Below, in pieces: positions 8,311 to 18,988 of a stretch of 64,000 nucleotides of DNA. The notes beneath the pieces are model-generated. The model made no database searches. It was given only the letters and a program-made list of their open reading frames with translations, and was not told where the DNA came from. The stretch is from contig OZ026608.1 of NCBI GenBank assembly GCA_964020085.1, forward strand, positions 1,464,881 through 1,528,880. Direction: 5' to 3'. Positions within the stretch are counted from its first letter, which is position 1. Each line of letters opens with the position of its first letter. This DNA comes from Micromussa lordhowensis (taxonomy: Eukaryota > Cnidaria > Anthozoa > Scleractinia > Lobophylliidae). The translations under genes were made by a program, and so were the position numbers.

Positions 8311-10295
8311 TGGCGGGGGTAAACGTGAAAGCTGTTTTGAGGTCGCTTAACACGGCCTTTCTGCCAATATCTCGGTCACGTTTCAAGCGACACTAAATCT
8401 CTCTGCTTATCTCATTAACCACTGTTTGGCGGTTTTGTGTAAATGTTTGGGTGATTTTTGGGCATTTTGGGAAAGAGATATTTTTTCTCGAAGGATAGGT
8501 TAAATTGAGGAAAATATGAAATGTTGAAGATTTGATGGATTTGGAAAATTGAAATTTCAAGTGAAGAATTAGTAGACGAATACCAAACAGTCCCCTAGCA
8601 ACCTGGGGCTCTCTTTTGCGGGGGTCAACTGTCTGGTAGTGTTTCCAACTCATCTTAATCCTAACAATTTCCTTTTTTATATCACTTCAAATTTCACGCC
8701 TATTAAGAAGTGTGGTGGTATAAGAGGGATGTCAGGAAACAGAGGTTCCGGGTTCGATACTAGGTGGTGACTTGTAAATCTTCCTTTTTCTTTAATTTAG
8801 TAGAGAAAAATTCGTTTATAGTTTAGTTAAAAATTTCTAAGTGTCGTGAAAATGGCAAAGACCGTTTACGAAAGAGAAATGCGCGGCGAAGACAGCGAGA
8901 AGGTGAATGAATTGTAGATAGGCACTATAAGCATATAGTAGATGAATTTGCAATAGATTTTTAAACCCTGATGAATTTTTACAGTTTTAAAAGAATGATA
9001 AAAGATTAAAGATTGGTACATTTCTTACCCGTCGTGTACAAAACAACAACGTGAAATGAACAAGATCTACGTATTTTGGAACGGGAACAGCAATGGCCTA
9101 TTTTCATTTTGTCTTTTGGAATTGAACGCTGTCATTGCATATCTAGCTTGAGCAAGTGTTTGGATCGGCAGGCGTACTGAGCAAATATACACAGTTGCGA
9201 CATTCGAAGGTAAAATATCAATTAATTTCTTACAAGGCGTTGTCCTTAGCCTCGGCCATGCCGTCTTCATTGGTAAAGCGTCCATAAAGGAGGCGCTGTG
9301 AAACATGCTCTAGGAGAAACAAAACCATGAAAACTATTGTTAATATGTGTAAAATGTGAAGCCACATCCGCATATGTATTCCTTATCAAGTTTACTGCGA
9401 ATTTACCTTCTCCCCTTCGATTCCCAATTTAGTTACCAATTCCCTTTGATGTTTGGACCTTGCCCAACAAGCTGGCTGAGTCATGCACATCCAAACTAGA
9501 ACAAGAGCACAACCGTAGATGGTATTTGACTGCATTTTTCACGCCTGAAATGAAATGTTAAAGGCCTTGTTAGTGGAAATTTTACAGCATCGAGTCTGCA
9601 GGTTTTTCGCCTATTTTTTAATAATGTAAAATGTTTTATAAGGGGCCGGTGAATAAAACGAACTATTTTTCAGAGCTTTTCAAGTATCTCAGTGACAGGG
9701 CCAGCCAGGGTTTGGGTTGTACGGTCATGTTCTGACGCGATCCAGTCACAAATTACGAAACACCAGCAAAACAATACTAATTAAAAAAACAAACAAAGAA
9801 AAACGCAGTTGTAGTTATAAAATTCACGAAATATAAAGATTATGTCTATCCAGGATAAACTAGAGCCGGCAGATCACAGTGAACATGAATAGGAGTAAAC
9901 ATGAATAGGAGTGAAATTTGAAGTAATATTAAAAGGAAATTGTTAGGATTAAGATGGGTTGGAAACACTACCACACAGTTGACTCCCACAAAAGAGAGCC
10001 CCAGGTAGGTAGGGGACTGTTTGGTATCCGTCTACTAATTCTTCACTTGAAATTTCAATTTTCCAAATCCATCAAATCTTCAACAGTTCATATTTTCCTC
10101 AATTTAACCTATCCTTTGAGAAAAAATATCTCTTTCCCAAAATGTCCAAAAATCACCCAAACATTTACACAAAACTGCCAAACAGTGGTTAATGAGATAA
10201 GAAGAGAGATTTAGTGTCGCTTGAAACGTGACCGAGATATTGGCAGAAAGGCCGTGTTAAGCGACGTCAAAACAGCCTTCACGTGTACCCCCGCA
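8311..10295. mobile_element. Foldback element with ~390-bp inverted arms, flanked by TTAA
   Basis: The arms (8311 to about 8700, and about 9908 to 10295) are long inverted repeats. The same 86-codon reading frame appears minus in the left arm and plus in the right arm with only a handful of differences. Both outer ends abut TTAA (8307-8310 and 10296-10299), the target duplication expected for piggyBac-type elements, although TTAA is common in AT-rich DNA. The 1.2-kb interior is unique and carries the possible secreted-protein exons at 9234-9535. No transposase was seen. The open frames within the arms have no known domain and are probably not coding. Confidence 0.75.
9234..9535 (-). CDS. Possible small secreted protein, two exons (partial)
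   Basis: Not a recognised family. A start codon at 9533-9535 sits shortly after a good acceptor (ATTTCAG). Exon 1 (9407-9535, 43 codons) begins MQSNTIYGCALVLVWMCMTQ and PACWA, a good signal peptide with likely cleavage after CWA. It then gives a basic segment RSKHQRELVTKLGIEGEK and ends at GAGAAG|GTAAAT. Exon 2 (9234-9295) starts after CACAG, stays in frame as RLLYGRFTNEDGMAEAKDNA and ends at GCCTT|GTAAGA. The intron is 111 bp. An alternative acceptor (CTCCTAG, exon from 9309) gives a different frame open to a stop at 9067. A third exon is not certain. The gene lies wholly between the arms of the foldback element. It could be a secreted peptide precursor or a chance arrangement. Confidence 0.4.
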
Positions 10296-11115
10296 TTAAG
10301 AAAAACAATCAAGAAAAAATAAACCTTGGCTACTGCTTTCAAGTTTGCACACCGAGAGAAATTTTACTTCCCTAAAAACTATAATGAGATACATACATAC
10401 CTGAACTTCATTTAGTCTCAAATTTACAGTCAGAGATATGAGATGAGATGAGATATCTCAGTAAGATGCCAGGCAGTCTTGAAAATATGTTAGTGACCAA
10501 GTGTCCTTGAACTCAAAGCTAACTCCTAACAACTTGTGCAATGGAATAATACCCCTCCCCCTCCCCTCCCCCCTCCCCTCCCCCCCTCCCCCGCAATATG
10601 AAAATTATTTCCACCAGCTCGTACTCGGCGGACACTCGGCCTGGTTCGTTTTCTTCGCGAATCTCGATGTCCGCGTGAAACCTGGGGCGGGTGCGGGTGA
10701 GTGCCTTATGATTTGAGCACAGTGGCGATAACGGCCGTGTAACGTGACTTCCTTCACACATTTGGTAATTATGCAGATTAAAAACGGTTTGTCTCGCTCT
10801 GTTTGACATAACGTTTGCAACTGAACGTTTGGTTATGCACCAAAGTTACGAAGCGTCGAGTCTTATGACCTTTCCCACAAGTCGAGCTGCACAAGCCGAG
10901 TTCCGGGAAAGCGAGAACTGACTGCGATGCTCAAAACTTGAGTACGAAGTGTATGAAGTAAAGCCGGTCAATAGAGGCGCCGCACAGAGACCACCGACAA
11001 GTGCTTAAGACACCAAGAAGGTCTACGAGTCTAGCTAAAAATATATTTAATGGCTTAAATGAAATACAATGATACAGGAGGAACACGAGGTCAATTCCCT
11101 GACACTGCGTTACAC
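10296..11115. other. Intergenic DNA with C-rich tract
   Basis: A polypyrimidine (CCCCTCCC)n-type tract lies at about 10551-10592, and GATGAGATGAGATGAGATA repeats occur near 10440. No coding sequence is recognised. Confidence 0.5.
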
Positions 11116-11741
11116 TGTAACTAGTTCGTGTTCCCAGTAGTTTCAGTATAGATTTGCAAATTACCCTTTGGCGCCCTCTTCCATACACACCCTTACAACA
11201 AAAACTACTCGTTTCTTGATTTGTCAACTTTACAAGGCGCAAAAACAGAAACAAAAAAAAATCTGAACTCGTTTATGGCGGTCGCAAGGACAAATGTTAT
11301 CATCTGCAATAACTTACCCTTAATTAAATCGTCCGAAGTTTAAATCTTCTGCCTCAGTCAGGTATTAGAACTCCTCTATGTGCAACGATTTGCTGAAGAA
11401 ACTTCGTGTTTATAGCACGCTAGCATTTGACAGCTCAAATTAATGTAGGGCGGAGTCACTTAATGCATCAGCAAAACTTCCCCAACCAAGAAATAAATGA
11501 AAGTGACTGGCTTCCAGTGAAGTGTGAAAACTTGTGAAACTGTTTCTGTGTACACAACCAACCAGTTCAATGAACGATTCTAATTACTTACACTTAAAGT
11601 TCCTTTTGTTTTTACAAGGCAAGTTTTCCAAAATTTACATCTGAGCAATGAAAGAATCCTACGTGATGGCAAATGCAAATGTTCTAATCTATAGTGAAAC
11701 ACTTAAAAAATGCCTTCACAGAAGACTGCTTTTCTTTTGTT
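11116..11741. repeat. Direct duplication, left copy
   Basis: About 626 bp starting TGTAACTAGTTCGTGTTC and ending GACTGCTTTTCTTTTGT recurs at 12045-12673 with few differences, among them an insertion making GGCGGCGGAG in the right copy. The offset is about 929 bp. No coding content is recognised in either copy. Confidence 0.85.
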
Positions 11742-11765
11742 TGGAGTACGGCCTGCCTGTGCTTT

Positions 11766-12038
11766 TATAATAATAACAACTTTATTTGAGTCTCAAATCA
11801 TTCTAGCTGAGCACGAGTGCTCTACTAATTGGGGAGACTGTAAATCAAATAAATCAAATCAAATCAAATGTTGGTTTCTGAGGAGAGGGGAAAACCGGAG
11901 AACCCGGAGAAAAACCTCTCGGAGCAGAGTAGAGAACCAACAAACTCAGTCCACATATGACGCCGGGTCCAGGAATCGAACCCGGGACACATTGGTGGAA
12001 GGCGAGCGCTCTCACCACTGCGCCAACCCTGCTCCCCC
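11766..12038 (-). mobile_element. tRNA-derived SINE (family 2), minus orientation
   Basis: On the minus strand it reads GGGGGAGCAGGGTTGGCGCA, then GTGGTGAGAGCGCTCGCC, a B box GGTTCGATTCC, a body with TTTTTCTCCGGGTTCTCCGG, then (TTGAT)n and a 3' tail AATAAAGTTGTTATTATTAT. The tRNA-like head, the internal promoter boxes and the simple-repeat tail identify a SINE. A second copy on the plus strand is at 19083-19262. It lies between the two copies of the 0.63-kb direct duplication. Confidence 0.85.
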
Positions 12039-12044
12039 AAAATT

Positions 12045-12673
12045 TGTAACTAGTTCGTGTTCTCAGTAGTTTCAGTATAGATTTGCAAATTACCCTTTGG
12101 CGCCCTCTTTCATACACACCCTTACAACAAAAACTACTCGTTTCTTGATTTGTCAACTTTACAAGGCGCAAAAACAGAAACAAAAAAAAATCTGAACTCG
12201 TTTATGGCGGTCGCAAGGACAAATGTTATCATCTGCAATAACTTACCCTTGATTAAATCGTCCGAAGTTTAAATCTTCTGCCTCAGTCAGGTATTAGAAC
12301 TCCTCTATGTGCAACGATTTGCTGAAGAAATGTCGTGTTTATAGCGGGCTTGCATTTGACAGCTCAAATTAATGTAGGGCGGAGTCACTTAATGCATCAG
12401 CAAAACTTCCCCAACCAAGAAATAAATGAAAGTGACTGGCTTCCAGTGAAGTGTGAAAACTTGTGAAACTGTTTCTGTGTACACAACCAACCAGTTCAAT
12501 GAACGATTCTAATTACTTACACTTAAAGTTCCTTTTGTTTTTACAAGGCGGCGGAGTTTTCCAAAATTTACATCTGAGCAATGAAAGAATCCTACGTGAT
12601 GGCAAATGCAAATGTTCTAATCTATAGTGAAACACTTAAAAAATGCCTTCACAGAAGACTGCTTTTCTTTTGT
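12045..12673. repeat. Direct duplication, right copy
   Basis: Second copy of the 11116-11741 segment in the same orientation. It begins within a few bases of the SINE's tRNA-like head, so the SINE marks the junction of the duplication. Confidence 0.85.
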
Positions 12674-13907
12674 AGTCAAAGTACAATAAACGTGGTCTCT
12701 GGGTGATCTGTTACCGGAGGATGTCATACAATTTTTTTTATAAGGACGTCTAATTTTGGAGCTGAGGCTGAAAGTTCTTATTTTTTTTTGCGATTCGAGG
12801 CTGAAATTCTCTAATTTATTACAAACCGAGATGCGTGTCATGCAAAAAGAAAACCATTTTTAATGTCATACAAAACACGCCCTTGAGTGTTTGAGTTCGA
12901 TTTACATTTTTTGTTACCTTTATGCTTGTCACTTAATATACAGATTGGCAAAATAAAAACGTTCTTAATCGACTCTCAGCCTGAGCAATGCTCTAGATAC
13001 GTTCTTACAGTTTTGGGTAATCTCAGCCTCAACGCTCTTATAAAAAAGGTTCTTACAGAAACACAGAGTGCATTACCTTGAGTGACCACTTTGAAGTCAT
13101 TGAAGTGTGTTGAAGCCTAACTTTTACGTATAATGCTCAGTCAAAAATGTTTGTTTTTTCTATTGAAAACCTCTTTACAAGCTTTATTTTGCGCCGCAAA
13201 AGACGTTTTCATAAGTATACAAGTATAAGATATCGACGTTTCTGCATGCATTTTTGTTTTCCTGCCAGAGCAGCTGCAAAGTTTTAAGAGCGAAGAGCCC
13301 AGTTCAAGCACCTCGACTTCTCTCCGGCATTGTCTTATCTACTTTTCTCTCAGGCAAAGCTCCATGGCTTGCTATTTATCGTCAGGAGCCCTGTTATCGT
13401 TTATTACTTTTGTCGTCAACTTTTCAGGTGATTATACCTTTTGGGTACGCTTCGGTGACATACCAGGCGAGTTTGGTCGAGCTATGTTTACCCATGGCGA
13501 GACCAGACGAGCCTGATAGGCCGTAGAAGCGTACCAAAACTGGTACGATAAGGTATTTACCGTACCCTCGGCCAAGTGAGAATGATACTGTAGCCATGTC
13601 AGGTCAGTAACTTGATATCGCAGGATATCTGTAGTGCCACTGTGATGAATTCATGAAGACGTCAGCTCAAAATTACAAGTATGTGGCATGCTGAGCATTA
13701 TTGTTCGACTACTTGTTAATTCAGGGGCCAATAACTAAAATCAATCAATCAGATTGTTTCATTGCCAGTCCAATATTTTCTGAATACTGGACTGGGCACT
13801 GCTTTGAATGACGTTATGCTGACGCCACTCTTGAAGATTTTCTTGCAGTTTTAAGTGGTTAGGACGAGGCCAAACCATGGTCCAAGGGCACTAGAGGAAT
13901 GTTCCTT
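12674..13907. other. Intergenic DNA, nothing recognised
   Basis: No domain-bearing reading frame. A minor inverted pair, GGGTACGCTTC near 13444 and GAAGCGTACC near 13527, suggests a small diverged palindromic element around 13440-13560. Confidence 0.4.
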
Positions 13908-13988
13908 GGACATTATCTGTTCCTCAAAGCTCACAGTTTTCCTCGAGCTGCGCTTTCGACTGTTCGCTTCCCGGAACAGATAATGTCC
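13908..13988. repeat. Perfect 16-bp inverted repeat (hairpin)
   Basis: GGACATTATCTGTTCC at 13908-13923 and its reverse complement GGAACAGATAATGTCC at 13973-13988 enclose 49 bp. The similarity continues imperfectly outward. It is probably a small palindromic element next to the 3' end of the ankyrin pseudogene. Confidence 0.7.
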
Positions 13989-14028
13989 GCAGACAAATAT
14001 CCGAGCATATTTTCGCGCTAAATGGAGG

Positions 14029-15132
14029 CTATTCTTTATTTAGCCAATCAGAAGTCGTGTCTAATTTTGGAGCTGAGAATTGTGGTTTGGTGCACATGTC
14101 TACACCATGGTCTAGCAGTAAAGAAACAGTTTCAATACTTCTTGCACTGTATACTGTGCTTCGGCCAAATATATCATGTGAGTTTACACAAGCTCCATGA
14201 TGAACCAATGCCAGTACATAGCCAGGATTGTTTAGCAAACATGCCATCATAAGAGGAGTTACCCCAATATTGTCCCCAAGTGTCACAGCTGCCCCTAAAC
14301 ACAAAAGATGCTTGAAAATTTTGTCTACTTCAAACGGATTGGACATGTACAGGCATAGTGGAGTAACACCTTCCATATTTCTCATGTTTAGTAGCACTGA
14401 AAGAAAAAATGGACTGTGGAACAAATTTCCCCCAGAGAAGATCTTCCAGCAATTGCACAGCATTTTCTTCACATAGTGACCTGTTGAAAAGGAAATGTAG
14501 AAAATTATCTCCAGTCTGACTTTTAACTTTAAGATCAATGTTCTTGCAGGAAGAAAGTAACAGAGTTGTCAAATTAAAAATCATGCATGGTACGGTTGCC
14601 AAATGAAGGGCGGTTATGCCACGGTTGTCCTGCAGATTTGGGTCTGCACCAGCATCCAAAAGCAATTTCATTATACTCTGAAGATCACCCAGTCCAGTCT
14701 CAATATCACAGATTGTCATAACATGATGCAAAGCTGTGAAACCTTGATAATCTTTCGTATTTACTTGCACACCTGGCCCCGGTTGTTCGAAAGGTGGATA
14801 ACACTATCCGCCGGATAAATCACTATCCAGCGGATAAGTGTTGACAAAACAAACCACGTTATCCACTGGATAGCGATTTATCCGGTGGATAGTGTTATCC
14901 ACCTTTCGAACAACTGGAGCCTGGTGTTTGAATTGGCTGCTTCACTCTGTCTTCAGCCCCAGAATTAACTGAATAGTGAAGTGGTGTTCTCTCAAACACA
15001 TCACATATGTCTATCTTCCCTCCTGATGTCAAGAGAAGGTCAAATATTTCATAACGTGTTTCAAACGAGACAGTTTCCCAGACAACTGTATCGACTGGAC
15101 CAATGAAAATGTTTCGTTTGGTGTCATTGCGA
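14029..15132 (-). pseudogene. Broken ankyrin-repeat protein gene, 3' part
   Basis: The minus strand encodes several ankyrin repeats, protein-binding helix-loop modules. Readable pieces in order are YEIFDLLLTSGGKIDICDVF, ERTPLHYSVNS, DYQGFTALHHVM, LLLDAGADPNLQDNRGITAL, EGVTPLCLYMSN, LGDNIGVTPLMMACLLN and VSLLLDHGVDM. The frame ends at a TAG at 14029-14031. Two lesions break it. A 143-bp palindromic element (14777-14919) adds stops; without it and one copy of its target duplication the flanking repeats join in frame. In addition a one-base frameshift falls between VQLLEDLL and LLNMRNMEGV (about 14400-14440, near a T6 and a G5 run). The right end is a possible acceptor (CTGAAG|TCGC), so upstream exons may exist but were not found. 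A sequencing error could explain the frameshift but not the insertion. Confidence 0.7.
14777..14919. mobile_element. 143-bp palindromic MITE in the ankyrin gene
   Basis: The terminal inverted repeats match over about 33 bp (plus-strand left CCCCGGTTGTTCGAAAGG, right CCTTTCGAACAACTGGAG) and continue as GTGGATAACACTATCC. A 5-bp target duplication CCTGG lies at 14772-14776 and 14920-14924. Almost the entire element can fold as one hairpin. A related copy is at 62525-62663. Confidence 0.85.
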
Positions 15133-15249
15133 CTTCAGAAAGATGGAGGCGCTAAAAGTAAACAAATTTGGACGAACCTATCTCATTGGAACACAGGCGG
15201 CTCAAGCTATCGTTGTGAGGAGTTATTATTTTTTTTAATCTTTATCCAA

Positions 15250-15548
15250 ACGTTTAGCTTGTGAAACGTGACATAGTTACCGCCGCCATCTACTATGACA
15301 TAACGATTGAGTTTCATTACGCGAAACGTGACTCTCGCCTTTCAGCATATAGAGGTGTTGGAAATTGAGGTCAGTTATTTTTGTTACAAAAATACATGTA
15401 TCAAAATTTCGGCTAAAATGGACTATTAACGTTTTTTCCTATTTATAACACCTCCATACGCTGAGCCACGTTTCGCGTAATGAAACTCAGTCGCTTTGTA
15501 ACAGTAGATGACGACGGTAACTTTGTCACGTTTCACGAGCTGAACGTT
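15250..15548. mobile_element. Foldback MITE, ~300 bp
   Basis: The left arm TTTAGCTTGTGAAACGTGAC mirrors the right arm GTCACGTTTCACGAGCTGAA. The inner arm parts GAGTTTCATTACGCGAAACG and CGTTTCGCGTAATGAAACTC also mirror each other. Arms are about 115 bp with a short loop. The open frame crossing it is a by-product of the palindrome. Confidence 0.7.
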
Positions 15549-15899
15549 CACATACAGATTTAAAAAATAATAATACAGCATTGTAACTAATAATAACAAA
15601 ATCCACATCGTCCAAACCAGGCGAATACAGGCCACTAAGCAGAACGCTAAACACGTCATGTAACAATCCATGAAAAGAATATGTGGCCTCCATTTGGCGC
15701 GAACTTGAGGAAAACTGTGAGCTTTGAATATCCCAGCAACAGCAACCATTAATTTTCGAGCGATTTCTATTGGCCACTTTACGTCACGTGGTGCAAATTA
15801 CCGGACAGTTATCACGCAATAACCCCCGCCTGCCTCGATATTTGTCCTCCGATTATTTCCGTCGAAAAGAAACAAAGCCACCGTGAAAGAAGTTTCGAC

Positions 15900-17640
15900 T
15901 TTTCATCTTTATTATTTTACAGGAAAAAAAAAAACCGGTGATATTGGCATTAAAAAGCTGGTCCCAAATGCTGTTCCGGAAAGTGCAAAAAAGACCAATT
16001 TATGTCTCAAAGAGATAAATTGTAGTTAATGGTACAACCGTGAGAATTACTTGTGGATTGCGTGACATGCAGTAACATGGGGTAGGGTTTCACAGGCCAA
16101 AGTTCAATTCTGATCATGTGTGTTCATAGTGCAATCCTCAGGCCGAGCCAATCAGGATAGTTCTTATCTCGCTGTCAATCAACTCCTAGTGCATTGAACA
16201 TAAGCCTCGTGTTTATTCATACGATTTCCATTTCTCTAGCGGGCAAACATTTGCCTGCTTAAGTTTGCTTTGTAGTACAATTATTTCCCACCCTCCCCCT
16301 CCCTATGTTATGAGCATGTCATGCACTATAGTACACACGTTATATTTTATTTCTTATCCAGATTTTTGTTTCGATACCTGATGTTACATATAGAATGTTT
16401 TAAATATGCAAATGCTATACTCAAGATATTGTGTTATAAGTTAAATTTAGGTGGGATATAAATTTATTTATATTGTTTTAAGATGTTCCAGTTAGCAGCC
16501 AATGTTAGTCAGACTTGCTGCATATTTCCCTTTTGGACACTTAATGAATAGAGTAGTCCTGTCTACTTTCATAGACTAGGTATATACCTGTATTACTAGT
16601 GTAGCCAAAGCTATGAAAGTGCTGCGGAAATTGGGATGTTGTTTGCAAATTGAAGTAGGGATTGTATAGAGCTTGTGTAGAAATGGTTGTTTGGTCAAGT
16701 CCCAGAAATTGTTGAGTAACATGTGGTTATATTCAATTCATGATGTCATCAGTTACAGCGTTTAATTTCTGAAAGAAATAATGCAACAATAAAGTTCATA
16801 AGTTTAAGATTTCATGAACAAAATTAACTGATTTTGTGCGATTAGGTAACGGCTTGTCAAAAAATATCGAATGTAGCTATGCGAATTAGTCCATAAGTGC
16901 GAACACATGAAAGCCTGTCAAATTTGCCGAGGCGCTTCGGCAAGAAGCACATGGCAGCTACAGGAGTATACGACAAAGCTATCAGAAAAAATACTTAAAC
17001 TACGTTCAAGTTTTGGCAGGCGGCAGTACTATCGAAAACCTCACATTGTTACCTGTTTGCGGCGAATCGACCTGATCAATCTATTAATCGACATTTATCT
17101 ACACCCTTATATACACCCTTCAGAACCTTCCGCGCGCGGATCTCTGTAGCGCTTTCATTTCTCTTATAAACCCCAACAAACCATACATTTTCTGAAAGCT
17201 GAATATTTCCAGATTATGGCTCATTCCTTTAAATGAGGTTAAGAGTTGGTACCATTCGTGTTTTCTTATATATTTTCTTGGAATGAATTGTTAACGAATC
17301 CTTTGTTGGGCCGTTGGTTTAACATATTCTTACACTCTAGTACTAGTATCTGCTCATATCATTGTGATCTTATTTAAGTTGATACAGTCTGCAGTTATGT
17401 TATGTTCCAGTTTGACTTCAGCAGTGTCCCTGCTCATAAGATGTATATCGAACCAATTAGCTATATGCTTACTATTGAGATCTACACAACTGGACTCTAG
17501 TGTAAATCCTAGGAGTAGATCTTTCCTCTGTACTGTAGCGTTGAGTTGATATAGACAAATAAACTTTGGGTTGGGATGAAGTGCTCCCATACAGGTCACT
17601 CTTTGTCCCATAGACTCACAGAATGGATTGGTTGCCATGG
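15900..17640. other. Intergenic DNA, nothing recognised
   Basis: AT-rich sequence without convincing exons. A 97-codon minus-strand open frame at 17354-17647 has some protein-like composition but no motif I can name. Confidence 0.4.
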
Positions 17641-17681
17641 TAACCATGAGTCTTAACTACCTTACCTGACTAAGGGCCTCC

Positions 17682-17910
17682 AGGGTATTGTGATCTGCAG
17701 CCCTGAGGAGGATTAAGGACCTCTCGCAGGGTATTGTGACCTGCAGCCCTGGAGAGGAGTAAGGACCTCTTTTAGGGTATTGTGATCGGCAGCCCTAAAG
17801 AGGAGTAAGGAACTCTTGCAGGGTATTGTGATCGGCAGCCCTAAAGAGGAGTAACACCTCTCTTAGGGGATCGTGACCTGCACCCCTAGAGAGAAAGGGG
17901 GTGAGGGGGG
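17682..17910. repeat. 46-bp minisatellite, five units
   Basis: The unit begins AGGGTATTGTGAYCTGCAGCC and continues with CTRRAGAGGAGTAAGGACCTC. Copies start at 17682, 17728, 17774, 17820 and 17865 (periods 46, 46, 46, 45); the last is the most diverged. Each unit holds an internal imperfect palindrome (AGGGxxxx / CCCT and GAGGxxxxCCTC). Confidence 0.9.
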
Positions 17911-18510
17911 TTGTGACCCCTCCCATCTTACCTAGCTAGACTAGTATTCTGTTAGTGATACTGGCCTGTTGGAGTACTTCATTCCCAACCCCTTTCCCCA
18001 CATTTATTGTTGTCTGTGTTTCTGTTTCTCATGGGTTGTGAGCATTAAAGACGAGTTTTGATGTTTGATGTAAGGGGCGTTGCTACGGTTTATTCACATG
18101 ATAGCTTACCACGGCTTTGCTCCAATCACAGTGGAATTAATACATGTACTTGCTATCGTCAATCCAGTGTCATAGCAAGGGGAAAAGTTTACGTGCGATA
18201 TGAAAATTAATGGGAGGGTTAAAGAATAAATAAACCATTTTCTGGCTTGCTGGTATGTCGGCTGATAATGCCCTTGGCTGAAACAATAGGGAGCTTAAGA
18301 TACAGACGTTTTCAGGGCGACGGCGACGAGACAACCCAGGTAGACTGGGTCAGAGGTTGCGGTTTACGCGCTATAATTGTCCTCAAAATTTTCACATCTG
18401 CCATCGACGCCTCGCTTCTCGGTCAAATGTTCATTTTTCGGGCTTTCAGCAGCGGGCATAAAGGGGTTTATTTATATTTTCGCGCCAAAGGAGGGGGGGG
18501 GGGCTATTTT

Positions 18511-18600
18511 TTCTGTCGAGGAACTATCGGCTGATAGTTGCCCCGCGAAAATTTAATGTTCTTATAAAAACAAATATTTGCCCTCGAAGCTTCGCTTTAA

Positions 18601-18631
<31 letters not shown>

Positions 18632-18650
18632 TTCGATAGTTCCGAGACAT
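18511..18650. repeat. Foldback hairpin, ~55-bp arms
   Basis: The left arm GAGGAACTATCGGCTGATAG, then TTGCCCC and AATGTTCTTA, is mirrored by TAAGAACAT, then GGGGCAACTATCAGTTCGAT and AGTTCCGAG. It is preceded by a G10-like run at about 18492-18503. It is probably a palindromic MITE; no target duplication was identified. Confidence 0.7.
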
Positions 18651-18988
18651 AAACACTCTATTGTCTTTAATGTTCAGCGCTAAATGTTCTTCCGCGCGCC
18701 AGTTCAAAAATCATATTGAATTGTTTCCAGCTTTTTTGATGAAACCCGTAAATGCCAAATGTAAAATTTGAAATAAAACATTCGGGTATTTTGGGCGGAC
18801 GGGCACTATGGGCTGATTGTGTCTCTCAGAGGACGAACACCATCTCGTCAAGTGATCCATTTAAACCAATAAGAATCGGAGAAAATTTAGGGCGAACTAT
18901 AACAGCCCTTATAGTTCACCAGCGAAGTTTCTTCGATTCTTTTTGGTTTATACTGATCACGTGGGGAATACCGATAGATTCCGATAGA

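Noticed and set aside
8393..8653. 86-codon frame conserved in both arms of the foldback element
   Set aside because: Conservation follows from the arms being inverted copies. No known domain, and the frame lies within the repeat.
8740..8765. B-box-like GGTTCCGGGTTCGATACTAG as evidence of another SINE
   Set aside because: Only one promoter box is visible, without an A box at the right distance, a body or a target duplication.
11854..12183. 109-codon frame across SINE and duplicated segment
   Set aside because: It translates the SINE tRNA-like head and its flank. Parallel frames occur in each repeat copy.
17354..17647. 97-codon minus-strand frame
   Set aside because: Somewhat protein-like, but with no domain, splice signals or second copy to support it.
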